Origin: Antedon mediterranea
Lineage: Eukaryota; Echinodermata; Crinoidea; Comatulida; Antedonidae
Reading direction: 5' to 3'
Assembly: GCF_964355755.1 (NCBI RefSeq)
Contig: NC_092671.1
Location: forward strand, 36,409,304-36,473,303
DNA length: 64,000 nucleotides
Below are positions 13,101-28,100 of this stretch, piece by piece. The notes beneath the pieces were generated by a model. It searched no databases. It was not told the DNA's origin and saw nothing but the letters and a program-made list of their open reading frames with translations. Both the position numbers and the translations under genes were made by a program. How positions within the stretch are numbered: the first letter of the stretch is position 1; each line of letters opens with the position of its first letter.

Positions 13101-16100
13101 TTCCAGATATATAAAAACTTTACTGAGAACAGTTTCTGGCGCCAGACCAATGTATCCCTTATCGTACACATACGAGCTGAATGGAGTATCAAGGAATTCA
13201 CGTTTTAAATCCATTATCTGGTTCGGACCAATGTGTACCTTACCCGTTCGATCCCCGATCATGTGACGGAAGAATAAACTAGCTCCATGATCATATGGTT
13301 CGGTTAGTATTGCAACTTCAGCGTTTCCATATATTTGTAATTCTTCAAAATGATAATCCCGACGTCCATTGGCAAAGTAATGTTCACCCGCCTGTGGAAG
13401 TATCCAAGCTTTGAATGAATCGCCACTTATATCAGAATGTTCAAGCGGTCTTGTACACATATCTTCATGATCAGGAATCTTAAGCATATTATTGTCAATT
13501 AGGAGAGTGCGATGTTCGTAGTAAAGATGGTATAAGAACACAGTCCCAGGCCCACCATGTCTATCTGATTCAATTTGATCGATATCTGCTCCACCAAATG
13601 ATTGAAAGGACCCAATGAATGTGAAGTTGGACAAGAGGTAAAGTGCAATACGACCTCCTGCTCCACCACCACCTCCTTCACTTCCACTGACATATCCACC
13701 AGAAGCAGTAACATTACCAGTTCCTGTAATCAGATTACAATTTATAAACACACTGCCTCCACTACCACCTCCATTGCACCCAGTAACATACTCTCCATCA
13801 GATTTGATCTCACCATCCAAACGAAGTACATTGGTGATATTGATCCAGACAGTTCCTCCACCAGTACCACCTTTAGTTCCACCACCAGAGCTTCCATGAA
13901 CAAAAGGTTCATACAAATTTCCATATGGTTGACCAGTAAATGCATTTCCTTTTCCTTTTCCACTTGTTCCTCCATGGCCACCACCTGAGGAGCCTGTAGA
14001 ATAACTACACCCATCATAGCCTTTCCCAATATTGATTTCATTATCTTTGTCTGTAGTGTGCTCTGGTGTAAATCCCTCGTAATTGGTATCTAGCTGTCCA
14101 CCATCATCAATCGTAAGGTTAACTGATGTGACCGACAGTCTTGTTCCGTGAAACAATCCTCCGCCTTCGATGTACAATTCTTGAGTATCAATAGATATTC
14201 CTTGATCCATTAATGGTGATGTTACGCCGAGAAGTATCCCGTTATTTTGTATTTTAACATCGTTAAATGTATAAAAGTTTGGATCATTTTCACCAGTATA
14301 TCCTCCACTCCTCATCCATAAAAGTCCTCCATGCCGAATAGTTATATTTTCCACATGGTGTAAGACATCTTCTAACCAGATACTGACACCATGAACAACT
14401 GTATAAGGAGCAAGACCAACATAGCCACCAGGGTATTCAATTACGCTAAATGGCAAGTCAATTACAGGACGTTTTAAATCAAATACAAGATTTTCTCCGA
14501 TGTGTACAGTACCTGTTCTGTCTCCTATCATATGTCTGAAGAAAAGGGTGAAATTACTATTTACTGGATCAGTTAGTACTGCTAACTGAGCTGATCCATA
14601 AATCTGAAGTTCTTCAAAGTGATAATCATAGGTTCCATTAGCAAAAAAATGTCGACCAGATTGAGGTAAAATCCATGTTCTACAGCTGTCAGTACTAAGA
14701 TCTTTGTAATCCTCAATCAAATGAACTTCATCAGTTATGCCAATTTTAACATGCACATCGTAAGGAGTTGTCAATGGTTCACGTCCACCGTTGTCAATGA
14801 TGAGTGTTCTATGTTCATGATACAAATGATATACAAAAGCAGTGCCTGCACCTCCATGCTCTGCGTCATTCCCGCCAAACCCGCCTCTAGTGTGATATCG
14901 GAAACCTGTCATTGTCTGGTTGTTTACAAAGTAAATTGCAATTCTGCCTCCAGCTCCTCCACCCCCTGTTGCAGTTGCCAATCCATCGCCTCCGTCGGCT
15001 TCAAATTTTCCGTACCCTGCCAGGGTGTCAGTATAAACCCATATACTTCCTGCACTTCCACCTCCTCCACCGTTATTATCTCCAGCTTTCTTAGCAGCAT
15101 ATCCACCATTCGCTGAGACTTTTCCATCAATCAAAATCGTGTCGGTAACATTCATCCAAATAATTCCTCCACCAGAACCACCATCAACATTTGTTTTGCT
15201 TTTCCCACCAGCACTTCCAAAAACATACGGTTCATAGAGGTCACCGTATGCGAATCCTGCACCAAATGATTCCATTGATTTCCCTCTACCACCACTACCA
15301 CCATGCCCTGCACCAGCACTTGGTCCCTGAAGTGCATCTGGTGACCCAGGATTCACGTCACCAAGTAGCGACACTGATCCATGTGTATCGTTGCTATGAT
15401 TTGGTTGATAGCCTAGACCATCTGCTATTATCAAACCTCCAGCATCTATAGTTATGTTAGTAGATAAAAATGTCATGCGTGTTCCGTTAATTAATCCTCC
15501 ACCCTCTACCACAAGCCCAATTGTATGGAATGTAATTCCAGGTTCATCAATTGGACTGGTTACTGCTTCTATGATCGAGTCATCTTGTACTAAAACAAAA
15601 TCAAATTCGCAATTACTTGGCTGCTGTCCCGTTGTTCGTCCACCATGTTTGACTGAAAACAAACCGCGATGATGTAATGTAAAATTCTTTACATGTGATA
15701 ATTGTCCAGCAAGGTGAATCTCTACATCATGTGCAACTGTGATTGGGGCTAATCCCAAATGACCATCATAATACACATGCACATTAAATGGTAGATCTAT
15801 CTCTTTTCTGTTCAAGTCCATTTCTTGTTGGTCTGCAATATGTAGAGTTCCTGTCCTATCACCAATCATGTGAATAAAGTGAAATGTAACTAGTTTGATT
15901 CCGGTTTGGCTAAACTGAACTCTTCCCCATTCATTAAGAGTATCTAAAGTCCTGTTAGGTGTCAATGCAGCTACATGTGCGCCCTCGAATATTTGCAACT
16001 CTTCAAAATGGAATTCATTACTACTTCCAGCAAATTCATGACCACCTGATAATGGGAGGATCCATGCCCGGCATCCATCTTCATCAAGAGTGTCCCAATC

Positions 16101-19100
16101 AATTGATTTGGTTCTAGGTTGCAAGCCTGCATTCTCTACATACAAACTTCGATGATCTTCTAATTGATGATAAATAAATATAGTGCCTGGACCTCCACCT
16201 TCACATTCAGAATTGCATCCAGTCCCAGGTTGCCCTCCATGAGCTTCGTAATTGAAATCACTAAAGGTAATGTTTTGGTTAAAATAAAGAGCAGTTCTAC
16301 CTGCTGCTCCCCCTCCACTGTACGACCCACCGTCGCCACCATTCACAGCAATAGTGCCATATCCTCTGATTGTATCACAATACATCCATATACTTCCTCC
16401 GCTACCACCACCACTTTTGTCATTTCCATTTTTACCATTGGAAGAAACAAGGCCATCAATATCAATGGTGTCTGTAACATTAAACCATATCCTGCCACCA
16501 CCTGGACCACCACCTGTACCACCACCTGCACTACCAAACTCTGTAGGTTCATATAAAGTACTGTATGGCTTTCCGGTTTTGCTTAATCCTAAGAAAACAT
16601 AATAAATATTCTTTTATTGAATAATAAAATAAATAAATGAGTGACTGAATGCTTAAACATATTCTGCACGCTAGCTAAACAGTAAAAACACTATATAATT
16701 CAGTAAATAGGGCAGGGTATGAATACATAGGAAATAGATTTGTGTGATTTACAAGAGCTATTAATATTGGTTAGAAACAGCTGAAAATTGACACCAAAAT
16801 TGAACTGTTACTACCTTTGCCATGTCCACCACTGCCACCATGCCCTGCACCAGACGATCCACTGCTACTTGTAAACCCCTGTCCATAGTTGATTATTCCA
16901 TGCATGCCAACTCGGTAACTTCCATCGGTGTCTGTACTACCCCCATCCGAAACTGCATAACCAAACCCGTCTGCCCGAAGAACACCTCCAGAATCGATGG
17001 TAATGTTTTCCGAATGCATATATAAATGAGTTCCTTCCAAAAGACCACCACCATCAATGTGGAGAAGTCGGGTAGTAAATCTGATCCCAGAATCCGTTAC
17101 AGGATCAGAAACCATGTGCATGTAACCTTCTGTCTGCACATGGACTGTGTCAAACTCATACGTTGAGGACGATAGGTTACCAGTATGACCATCGTGATTC
17201 AGCCAAAATCTACCACCATGATGTAAAGTCAAGTTCTCAACATAATCCAGAGCACCATCTAGATATATAGTAACACCATGGACAATAGTTTCTGGCGCTA
17301 ACCCCAGCCTTCCATCTTGATACACTCTTACATTGAATGGTAGGTCTAGCTTTTCTCTAAACAAATCCATCGTCTGGTTCCTTGCAATGTGAAGTGTACC
17401 GGTGCGATCACCAATCATATTTTCGAAGAACAAAGAAGCTGGTGTAAATAGTGGATCAGTAAGTACAGCAAGATGCGCATTTCCATAAATTTGTAATTCT
17501 TCAAAATAGTAATCAAAATCACCTAATACAATACAATACAAAACAGAATTAATGTTCAGCTTATAGAAAACAATTTGAAAATGAATGTTAACTTTCTTTT
17601 AAACTTGCAATATTGCAAGTTTTTTTAACGGTTTAGTTTAATTTTATTATTATTACGTTCATTGTTAACAAAGATTTCAGCCTTAAATAAGTGGTGCTGT
17701 TTTGTATGTTTATATATATACATAAAAAAATAAATAAATTTGAAAACCTAGACCTAAAGAAAATGGGAATCCATGATGGAGAGAATCTACCATATGTTTG
17801 TAGTGGAGACAATTATTATTATTCATTATATAAGTGTTTTCTGCAACATTTGGATGCACAATCTCAAGATAAGACAAAAACATAGTAATCAAACTGTTCA
17901 ATAAAGCACATACCTGCAAAGTCATGCAGACCTGAGGATGGTAAAAGCCATGTGTGACTTTCATCTTCAGATAAATCTTCATAATTCTCAATTGCATTGT
18001 CATCCTCTTGTCCTTTGCCATTATTATTAACAAGAAGCGTTCTGTGGATGTAACGAGTATGGTAGAAGAATATTGTTCCTGCTGCACCTACACCAGATGA
18101 TACACCCCCACTATCACCTCCATGGGCTTGCCACGAGCCAGAAAAGGTGCGATTCAGAGCAAAGTAGACTGCGATACGACCAGCGGATCCACCTCCGCCT
18201 TGGTATGTGGAACTATGTGTATGTCCATCTCCACCGTTAACAGATATCGTTCCATATCCCTGAAAATTAAAACTTTATCTGATCATTACAGTAGATTTAT
18301 TCAATATTATTTATATTTAGTGATTTTTAGGTATTGTTATAGAGAACAAAGACAATAAACACACTATAAAGCTCTGTCTACACTATCAAACAAATATATA
18401 TGCCCAATTATGGTATGTCTATATACAAGAGCACATCACATTTATTGTCACATAAACTGTGTAGACAGAGCTTTAGACTATCAAATTTTACTTTCCTCCA
18501 TTTTTCCCTTTTCACTTGTTTCACAATGCTTCAAGATTTTTATTTGTGCTTTATAAATTTTTAAAACCAATGTCAATTGATAACAGTAGATTTTTAAATA
18601 ATATGTGCATTTCCACTTTGAAAAATGATTTAATATAGCATTTTGCACTTTTAGCTCCATCAACATAGTCTTGCACAATAAAACATCTCAGTGATAATAT
18701 CAATATATACCTGCATATTGTTCGTATTGATCCAAATAGTTCCTCCACTCCCACCCCCAGAACCGTACTGTGTACCTGCCTCTCCGTTGGCACTTATTTC
18801 ACCATCTATTTTCATGTTTTCTGTAACTGCAATTGTTAATGTTCCTCCACCTCTACCCCCAGAATTACCGCCACCTTTACAACCCATGTGGTATGGTTCA
18901 AATACATGGCCAAATGGGGCACCTGTCTTTGCCTGATGTGAACCACGACCTCCTGTGCCACCGTGACCCGCACCTACCGGTAAAATGTTTGTTTATGGTA
19001 TTCATGCAAAGAAAAGAAAACCCTAAACCATCAAATAATAATAGACAAATAATAATGATTAAAATCCAAAATGGTATCAATAAAAAAAATGTAAATTTAT

Positions 19101-22100
19101 GATAAATATCGGGAAATTGTCTAATACACTTTTGTTTCCATTAACCTACATTTACATCCCAAGTTTTAACCTTTGACATCATGGCTTTATTTCAGTTATA
19201 AGATCAACAGTTTTCAATTTGCGATGACTAGGACCTAATTCAGTGTGCGCATGCATTGAAATGTAGGAGGGCTCTTCCTCACTCGATTCCTCAAGGACAA
19301 CGACCTATGACACAATAATGTGTAGGTCACAGGTCATAACAAAATATAAGCTCCCTAATAACACACACTATACCTGAACTTCCATATCCATTTGGAGAAT
19401 TTTTCCCTATGCCATCAGGGTCAATACAAGTCACATCATGATAGTCTGCTACAATACGACCTAGGTCATTAACAACTAACGAGTCAGCATTCAGTTCCAG
19501 ATTGACGGCATGAAGATGTCCGCCACCTTGCACATGAATTACATCTGCAGTGATAGTAATGTTGCTAAGAGCATCATCGTCATCATCCAATGCAGTAACC
19601 TCACCTCCATCTGCTATGGTTAAGGTGTCAAACCTGAAGTGACCCGCTAAGCCTCCTGATGTAAATTCTATAGATGTTTCTACCGAGTCGTTGATGAGAC
19701 GTGACGTTCCACTTGGTGCTAGAAGCAGACGACATCCTGGACCAACAATCATGTTGTGGACACTTATTACACCTCTGAAATAATGAAACCAAATTTTAAT
19801 TAACAATTTTACAACCAGGATGGCATACATACAACAAGAAACAATAAGGAAATTGACAGAGTTGTCAATGTTTCAAAATCGTTGTGTATTGTATAAATAA
19901 AAGTGTGTTGCTAAACTTTTGCCTGATGAAATCGAAGAACTGATGAAAAAAAAATGTGTAGCAACCGTTAAGCTCTGTCTACACTATCAAACTTTATGAC
20001 AAAAAAGGTGTGATGTGCCCAAATATGGTAGTGATATGCCCACATATGGTAGTGATAAGACATCATCATGTCCATATATGAGCACATCACATATTTTTGT
20101 CACAAAGTTTGATAGTATAAACAGAGCTTTACCTTATTGAAATTTCAACATCATAGCATTCAAATGTTGTTGGGAAAACAATGGTTCCACCTTCATAAAC
20201 ATGGATATTAAGCTCCCATGATCTGTCATGAACTGGCTTAACAACATAAACCTGCCCTGATCCAATGTGAAGGTAAGACGTTGTATCACCATGAAATAGA
20301 TCACCACGGAGACTGAAAAATAACAAAACATTTAATAAAACATTTAAAGATGTATTGTCCCCCAAAAACATGAAAAATGAAGAATAATTAAATCAGACTT
20401 AGAACATGTTATTTTTTAGTTTTAATAAAGTTAATCATAGAAAAAGAAATAATGTTTTCACTTATAAAATAACAAAATAAATAAAATAGTTAAATTCAAC
20501 CAAAAACCCATTGGTTGACAGTTTTTTAGGAGAAATATATGTTTTGGATAACTATTATATTACATTAAAATGGCATATTCAACAAAAATGTTGTTAAGAA
20601 TTATTTTTTCAAGGGGACAATACATCTTTTCACAAAACAATAACTTTATTTGTATATTTTGTTTAATTCTATGCATAGTGTAACCATGCTAGCTTTAACA
20701 TTTAAACAAATATTTCTTACCCAGTAATATTTGAATCAGCAGCAAAATGAGCTTGTTTTACTACAAATATATTATCTAAATGCAGTTCTTCATCTTCTTC
20801 CGTTGACAACCATGATCGGCTTGTATCCATGGAAACATCTTTGAATGATGCAATCTCCTCAATCGGGGGCTGTCGGTTATTGTTATCAATCAACAGCGTT
20901 TTATTCGGGAAATGCGGTGGCAGTGCTTCGAGATAAACGGTCCCTGCACCACCAACACCATAACTACCACTCCCTCCAAACGATGTCAGTTGTCCGAACC
21001 ACCAATCGATAGCGCGGTAGAAGATAGCAAGTCTACCGCCTGAACCACCCCCACCATTTGTCCCACCGTTGCCTCCATTGACCTACAAATAAATATATTT
21101 AAACTTAATACAATAATTCTTCAAAAGTTTTGTGCAGCAAGCATTTTTTAAAAATAAGATATTATCAAATACAGTAAAACCCTTTCCTATTAAAGGGACA
21201 TTTTTCAGTAAATAATCAAAGGACCCTACCGGAAACAATTTTAAGGACTAGGTTATCCTTGGTGTGAAACACCCAAAATAATAACAACACACTTTATTCA
21301 TGGGACACCCTATTATGGGGACATTTCGTTCGTTCCTGAAAATCAGAAAATGTTCCCTTAATAGGGTTCTATAATCTAAACTACACTGATCAGGGAAAAA
21401 TTTCATTTCGAAATTATGTTTAGCAATATTGCTAATCAAAGTGATTTTTGATCCGAGAAACATAGTTTTGTATTGTATTTTTTGCTACACAATTGTACAA
21501 ATGTGTAGCAAGGTTGTTTTGTATAGCTTTTTGCTATGCTACACTGGCGAAATTATTCCCTGCTGATACTCTCTAGACTAATATATTACTGAATGTGTCA
21601 TACCTGTATACTACCAATTCCCTGTAGTTCGTTTGTGTAGACCAAAATGGAACCTCCAGTTGCTCCTCCTTTATATGAGGCACCATTGTCACCCACTGAT
21701 GTAATAGAACCTTCCACTAATAGTGTAGTGGTATTCAATTTCAAAATACCTCCACCTCTTGTACCACTACCACTACCACTACCAAAATATATCGGTTGAT
21801 CCATTTTACCATATGGTTGTCCAACATGTTGATCTGTTAAATAATATCAGTTTCAGAGGTTTTAAAGTTTATTTACCTCCGCCAAGGAGGTATATGTAGT
21901 CGATCGTGTGTGTTTGTCTGTTTGTTTGTCAGCAGGATTACTCAAAAAGTTATTGCAAGTTCCTTACCAAAATGAAAATACAGATAGATATGTGGTCAAA
22001 AGATAGGAGATAATTTTCATAAGCTGGCAAGCAGTTTTAAAGTAACAAGTAAACTGAAATTGCATTTTTACTCGAGAACTACTTGTCCAAAAAACTTTGT

Positions 22101-25100
22101 ACAAGAGGCAAGAGTTATAATTTGTGATTTGTAATTTCAAAATCTCTATATCTTTTTTCCGGTGAAATTTTATGTAGGGGGACTTTACAGTAGGAGGTAT
22201 GCACTCTAGGAGTGACGTTCTGTTTTTTTTTTTGTAATTTATTACACAAAAAATATATAAATACACACAAATAAAAAGTTAGCTCAAAACCTTTCATCAA
22301 ACTTTCATTAAAAACTTTAGACACTAACTAAATTTATTTTGTGTGAAAAAAAAAATTTTCTTTATTTTAGTTTCATTGACTTTGAAACCAATCTAATTTT
22401 CTAACATTTACATTTCACATATTTTTACATAATAATAATAACAAAAATATTCTCACCTGTACTACGTCCTCTGCCACCAATTGCCCCGAACCCAGCTCCA
22501 GATGTCACTACTGATAGAGGTGTGCCAGGTCCTTCACTGTACCCCATTCCGTTCACTGATAATTGTCCTGAAATCTCCACATCAATGCTTTCAGCAGTAA
22601 TATCAAGAACCGATCCACGAAGTAAGCCACCGCCTTCAATTGTCAATTTTCCTGACCTTTGACCTTCACCTGTTCCTTCTAGAATCTAAAAATAGATTTT
22701 AAAACAGTTAATGAAACAAAACTGATGGAATAAATTTCTGGTTTGATTAGACATTGAGTCTTTATTAAGGTGAATGGGGAGACAATTAAATAATGACAAA
22801 ATAATAATTTTTATTTTTTTTTTACAGAAGTGCATAACTTTATTATTACTACAAAATGGTCTATTTAAAGTCTGATTTGATTAATCTTCATTTTTCATGT
22901 TTTTGGGGAACAATACATCTTTAACAATTTAAAATATTTTTAAAAGAAAAAAAGCCACAACAATATACCTGAAGAGTCCATCTATCATCCTCATCGTCTA
23001 CTAAACTTTTAAAGTCTAAAATACCATTTTCCTGAATAGTGATGCCAACGCATTCTATATGACGTCTACTTGACAATTCCAACGATAAAGTTGTACCTGA
23101 AGCAACTAATTGTAATATAATATAAATGATTAGGGATGAAGATTAGGGATTAGGGATGAAGAGTAGGTATTAGGGATAAAGATTAGGAATTAGGGATGAA
23201 GATTAGGAATTAGGGATGAAGATTAGGTATTAAGGATGAAGATTAGGGATGAAGATTAGGGATGAAGATTAGGGATTAGAGATGAAGATTAGGGATTGGG
23301 GATGAAGATTAGGGATTAGGGATGCAGATTAGGGATTGGAGATTAAGAATATCATGTTGGCTGATTTACATTATCATTTTGATTTAGCTGGTTACATAAT
23401 TTTATTTTTATCTCCATTGAGATCCAGTCACTGATACCAAGAAACGAAGAAAATGTTTTCTGTAATTTGCCTTTGGATTTATAATATACATAAATCATAC
23501 AACAGAATATATACCGTAATTATGTACACAATTTATTGATTTAAATAATAAATTTTTACTTTAGTCAATTTAATTTCTGTAAGAAATATATACCAAAAGA
23601 TCAGATTTTGAAATAGATGTACTTTTTACTCAAAGAATTTTGTTTAAACTTAAATTATTGTATACAATTTTTTTTTAAACAAAATATAATATAGAATAGT
23701 CATGTACATATTTCCGCTGTTATTTACCATATCCAATCAGAAGGTGTGCTCTGGAAGTATCTAAAATACCCCAGATTTTCACATGAGAGCTGATCAAGTT
23801 TGTCCCAGCACAACCAGTTCTGTAAGACTGTCGAAACTCTACCGTGGCAGTAGGAAGTATCCACATTGCCTCTTCATAGATGTATGGAGCCCAGGTAACA
23901 TTGGCTCGAATGTAAGGCGATACCTTCAAAGAAAGATGCATTATTTATGATTACAAAACACCAGTTGTTTGTAGCCTTACTTTCTAACAAAGTTATTAGA
24001 GCTCTGTAAAAAAAGAGAAACTCAACAGTTCTTTTCAGAACTAGATATGTTGGTGCACCGCAAACTTCATATCAACAGCTCTGTACAAGTTATCTTTTTT
24101 ATACAGTATTATGATACTGTTTAAGGTTTGCATACAAATACACACTAGTAAAGTTCAGAATGTGAAAAGAGAAATAAAGAGTACAGTTGAGAATGAGTTG
24201 AGGTTGGATTCTCAACTTTACTTTATTTTCTTTTGGATACACTTTTTAATGGTTGAAGTCTGTCGCAAACGACAATGTCAGTTTAGTCTTACATTCATCT
24301 GAATTGATGAAACTAAGTCAGGACTGTTTAAAACACCTTGGTTGGTCCTAACATTGATCAAGGGCTTCTCTCGTCCAGTGCCCACCTTGACCAGAGGAAA
24401 GGCATAAACCAATACATTTGAGGCAGATACTAGATGCGGGAGGTGCCATAGTCAGCAGTGCTGATTTCAAATACCTGATGGGACTCCAGCTTCATATATA
24501 CAGCACCTGATAAGCCCAGATGGTCTCCCATCCAAGCTCTAACCGGATTAACCGAATTTTGACTTTATACTGTACTAAGATATTCAACTCTATGTCTAGC
24601 CAATACACATTAATACTCACAGCATCTACATCCAGAATGTGATTTGGTGCAACATGTATATAGCCAGTGTCATCACCATGAACCCATTCTGTTCTAACAA
24701 TTGTCCTATTTCCAGCAAATGTCAGATGTGCACCTCCATAGATTTCAATGTGAGTGAATCTGTATTCAAAATCATCAGATGCTGGCAGCAAATAGGCAAT
24801 GGCCCCTGTATATTAAATAACATTAATAGTAGATAATAAAACATCTGCATAAAGATCTTTAATTCAATGCATTTGTGGTGTAATAATATTTTTTGAAGCT
24901 ACACATTTACAACGGTGGCACATGTTCATACACGGTGTATAGGCTAGTCTAGATTATAGACAGAGATTTGACTTAATATTTGTAATGAAAGCACTCAGAA
25001 ACTGAGTGAAGTACCATGTATCATGTTCATACATTGACATGATACATTTTCTTTTTTTTATTTGTGAAGTTATTAATGAATCGATTTTCTTGAATTTCAG

Positions 25101-28100
25101 TATGCATGTTCTGTAAGTATATACCTATCTATACCAGAATCTTCAGAATTATAACTTGAAAATTGTAGGCGCTATCGTGCTAACAAACAAAGCAAGTACT
25201 TTACTAAAATTATATTTTTATATTTTTTAAGTAAAAAGATAAATACTTTGGTGCACAAAGCATTTTATATGTAAAAAAACTTTTTCTTATCTATTTAAAA
25301 AAAAAATCCCACCCATGCAATCTGTCTCTCTACTTTTTTAAAGCCATGATTTGAGTGAATTTATTTTTTTTTTCAAATAAAGGATTTTTCATATAACATA
25401 ATATGCAAAATACTATTTAAACATGGTTTATAAGAATTGCCATTACAATACATCACCTGTGTTTATATATGTTTGATATTGAGCCTTTGTAGCACTGGTT
25501 CCTGAAGGCATTGTCACCTAAAAATAAATACAATTCGTTGTAAGCATGTTTTACTAACACACATACTATTCTTAACTTAATGGTATAATTTTCTTTAGCA
25601 GAGAACGTCATTTTAAGGTCATTTGTTTTATGTGAACACAAGTTGTGTGCACCTATCACTATACGCAAAGTATACATGTGTACAATATAATAGGTTGAGT
25701 TTCAACCAATGTAGGCAAAAGTGTTCGATGCAAAGCAGGGCAGAAATATAGTTATAACTTGAACATTTTAATGCACTACATGCTGTTTCATTAGGAGTAC
25801 ATCAATCATGTGCTTGGCTCTGAATGTCACATAAAACAAGGTTACATAAAAGGTAGCAGGCAAGCAGTTTTATGTTATGTAATTAGTAGTTGCAATATAC
25901 AGTTCTATTGTTATTTAAAGATGTATTGTCCCTTGAAACAAAAAAAAAATGAAGGTCAAAATATTCTAAATTTAAAGTGGCCATATCAAAGTAATATTAA
26001 AGTTATTCACTTTAAGTTGAAAATTTGAGCCAAAAGCAACAAATTTACGTAATTAACAGGTAAATTAGTTTGATTACATTTCATCTGGAAAATCGTCACG
26101 AGCGAAAGTAAACAAAGATTTCAAACCATGAGTACGCATTATGCATATGCTAAATTAGGATTGTTTGCAACTCGTCACGGTTAAGAAGGTATTTTCACAC
26201 AGATCATGAGGAAGTTTTATGATTATGCATACAGAGTATCCAACCAAGCGCGTTTCATTATGGGATATTTTTTGATTGAAAACTTTGACTGGAAGTCAAA
26301 GTTATTTTTTTAACAAAAAAACGTCTGTATTTCAGTTAAATTTTTTTTTTTTCGAAAAATTTTTGGTGATAGTTAATAGCTATTATGATACTTCGAAATG
26401 ACCCATCTTTTTTCGAAATCTTTTATTTTTTATTTTTTTGGAATTAGTCAAAGGGACAATACATCTTTAAATTACTGATAACTTAAAAGGAACTTCTTTC
26501 TATCATGTGTGATGTATTTTACAATAGAATTAATGTAGCTTGTTCAACCATACCTCCCTGGTTCAACATACCACTGAGATCATCATTCAGGTTCCATATC
26601 TCATTATGCTAGCATAAGTGTATCTTTTATCATAATCTTTTATAAACAATTCCTCATTGTAAACCTTTTAAAAAAAATATTTTAAGTGCGTTGTCTGAAA
26701 CCATAATGCATACAATAAGCAAGCCTTAAAAATTGTGTATTCTTCAATAAAGATTTTACTGTATTAATCTATTTTAAACATCTTAATATAATAAACATTA
26801 TGTTCCACTCTGATTCGTTGAGAGTCATATGAAATGAACTCCTGTTTTATTTTAAAAGAAATGATAACAGGCCTTGCATTTTGTGGCTTTTTGCCAATTG
26901 ATGTTTAGTTTAGATATAATATGGGTAAGTTTGTTTAGTATTGTTATCTAAAATTGTTGAAATATCTTGGAAAATACAATTTTTAAAACATGGAGGTATA
27001 AAAATAAAAAAATATATAATATATTTGTATACCTCCATGATTTAAAACTTGCATGCAGTTTGTGTGAGTTATGTTTGCAAACTTGTTTTCTATCCTAGCC
27101 TAGGGACCTGTGTGGCTATTTATTTTACAATGACAGACAATCATGACCTGCACTGGCTGGGGAAAAAATGTGACACTCCAACGTACAACTTATAGCCTAG
27201 TCTGATCCAAGCCTCCTCCTCCTACTACTACTACTACTAGGCCTAGGCTAGGCTATGCCTACTACTACTACTAGTACTGTACTACTACTACTAGCTTGGC
27301 CTAGGATGTATAGGCTAGTCTAGGGCTAGCGAGGTCTAGAAACGTGATGTTTATAATGTATTTTAGCCTAAAATACATTATAAACATCACGTTTCTAGAC
27401 CTCGCTAGCTCTACTATTACTAAATACAATTATCATAATTCTTAAAGCAATTTCCACATCACCAAAATCATCGTTTCATAATAATCAAAACCAATGTTAT
27501 TTTGATGCTTGGCAAAAATCATGGAGTAATACTAATACTCCATGGCAAAAATACACATTTTCTCTCCTCGTGGGTAGTGTCGTCTGCTTTCAATTTTTAA
27601 AGGTCCCGCATCTGAGAAATGAGGGCAGCATTTATAACTACAGTTCAGAGCCATGTATGACTCTGCTACAGTTTGATTGTCTCTTCTTTCATCGTCATGA
27701 TGATCTTTATTTCGTTTGGTTTGTTTTCCTTTTTTAAATTAAGGCAAATAATGGTCCATACCTCTGGATTTTGGCACTTGTTGTCAATTCGTAGGTTTTT
27801 AATTTGTGGTTCTCGTCCCTCTAAATAAATGACACCTGGCCCTCCTGATTCAGCTCCATTGGCACCTCCTCCACCACCTTAAAAGACCGTAAATAAATTA
27901 ATTAATTCTCAAAGTATTTAATTTATAAGAGTTTGCTGGGGCTCATGTGTAGATTTAAGAAAGACCCAGTCGGGACTCCACCCCTAATCAGGAGACATCC
28001 GCTATTAAAGAGACTTTTTCCCATCATGTGAATATTTTGTAACAGAGCCCTATTCAGAGGACACTCCTGTTAAGATATATTTTAAGGTTTCTAAATACAA

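Noticed and set aside
13602-16556. Several 60-130 codon plus-strand frames and shifted minus-strand frames across exon 25
   Set aside because: They are Ser/Thr/Pro-rich or Val/Glu-rich shadows of the glycine-rich code in the true frame.
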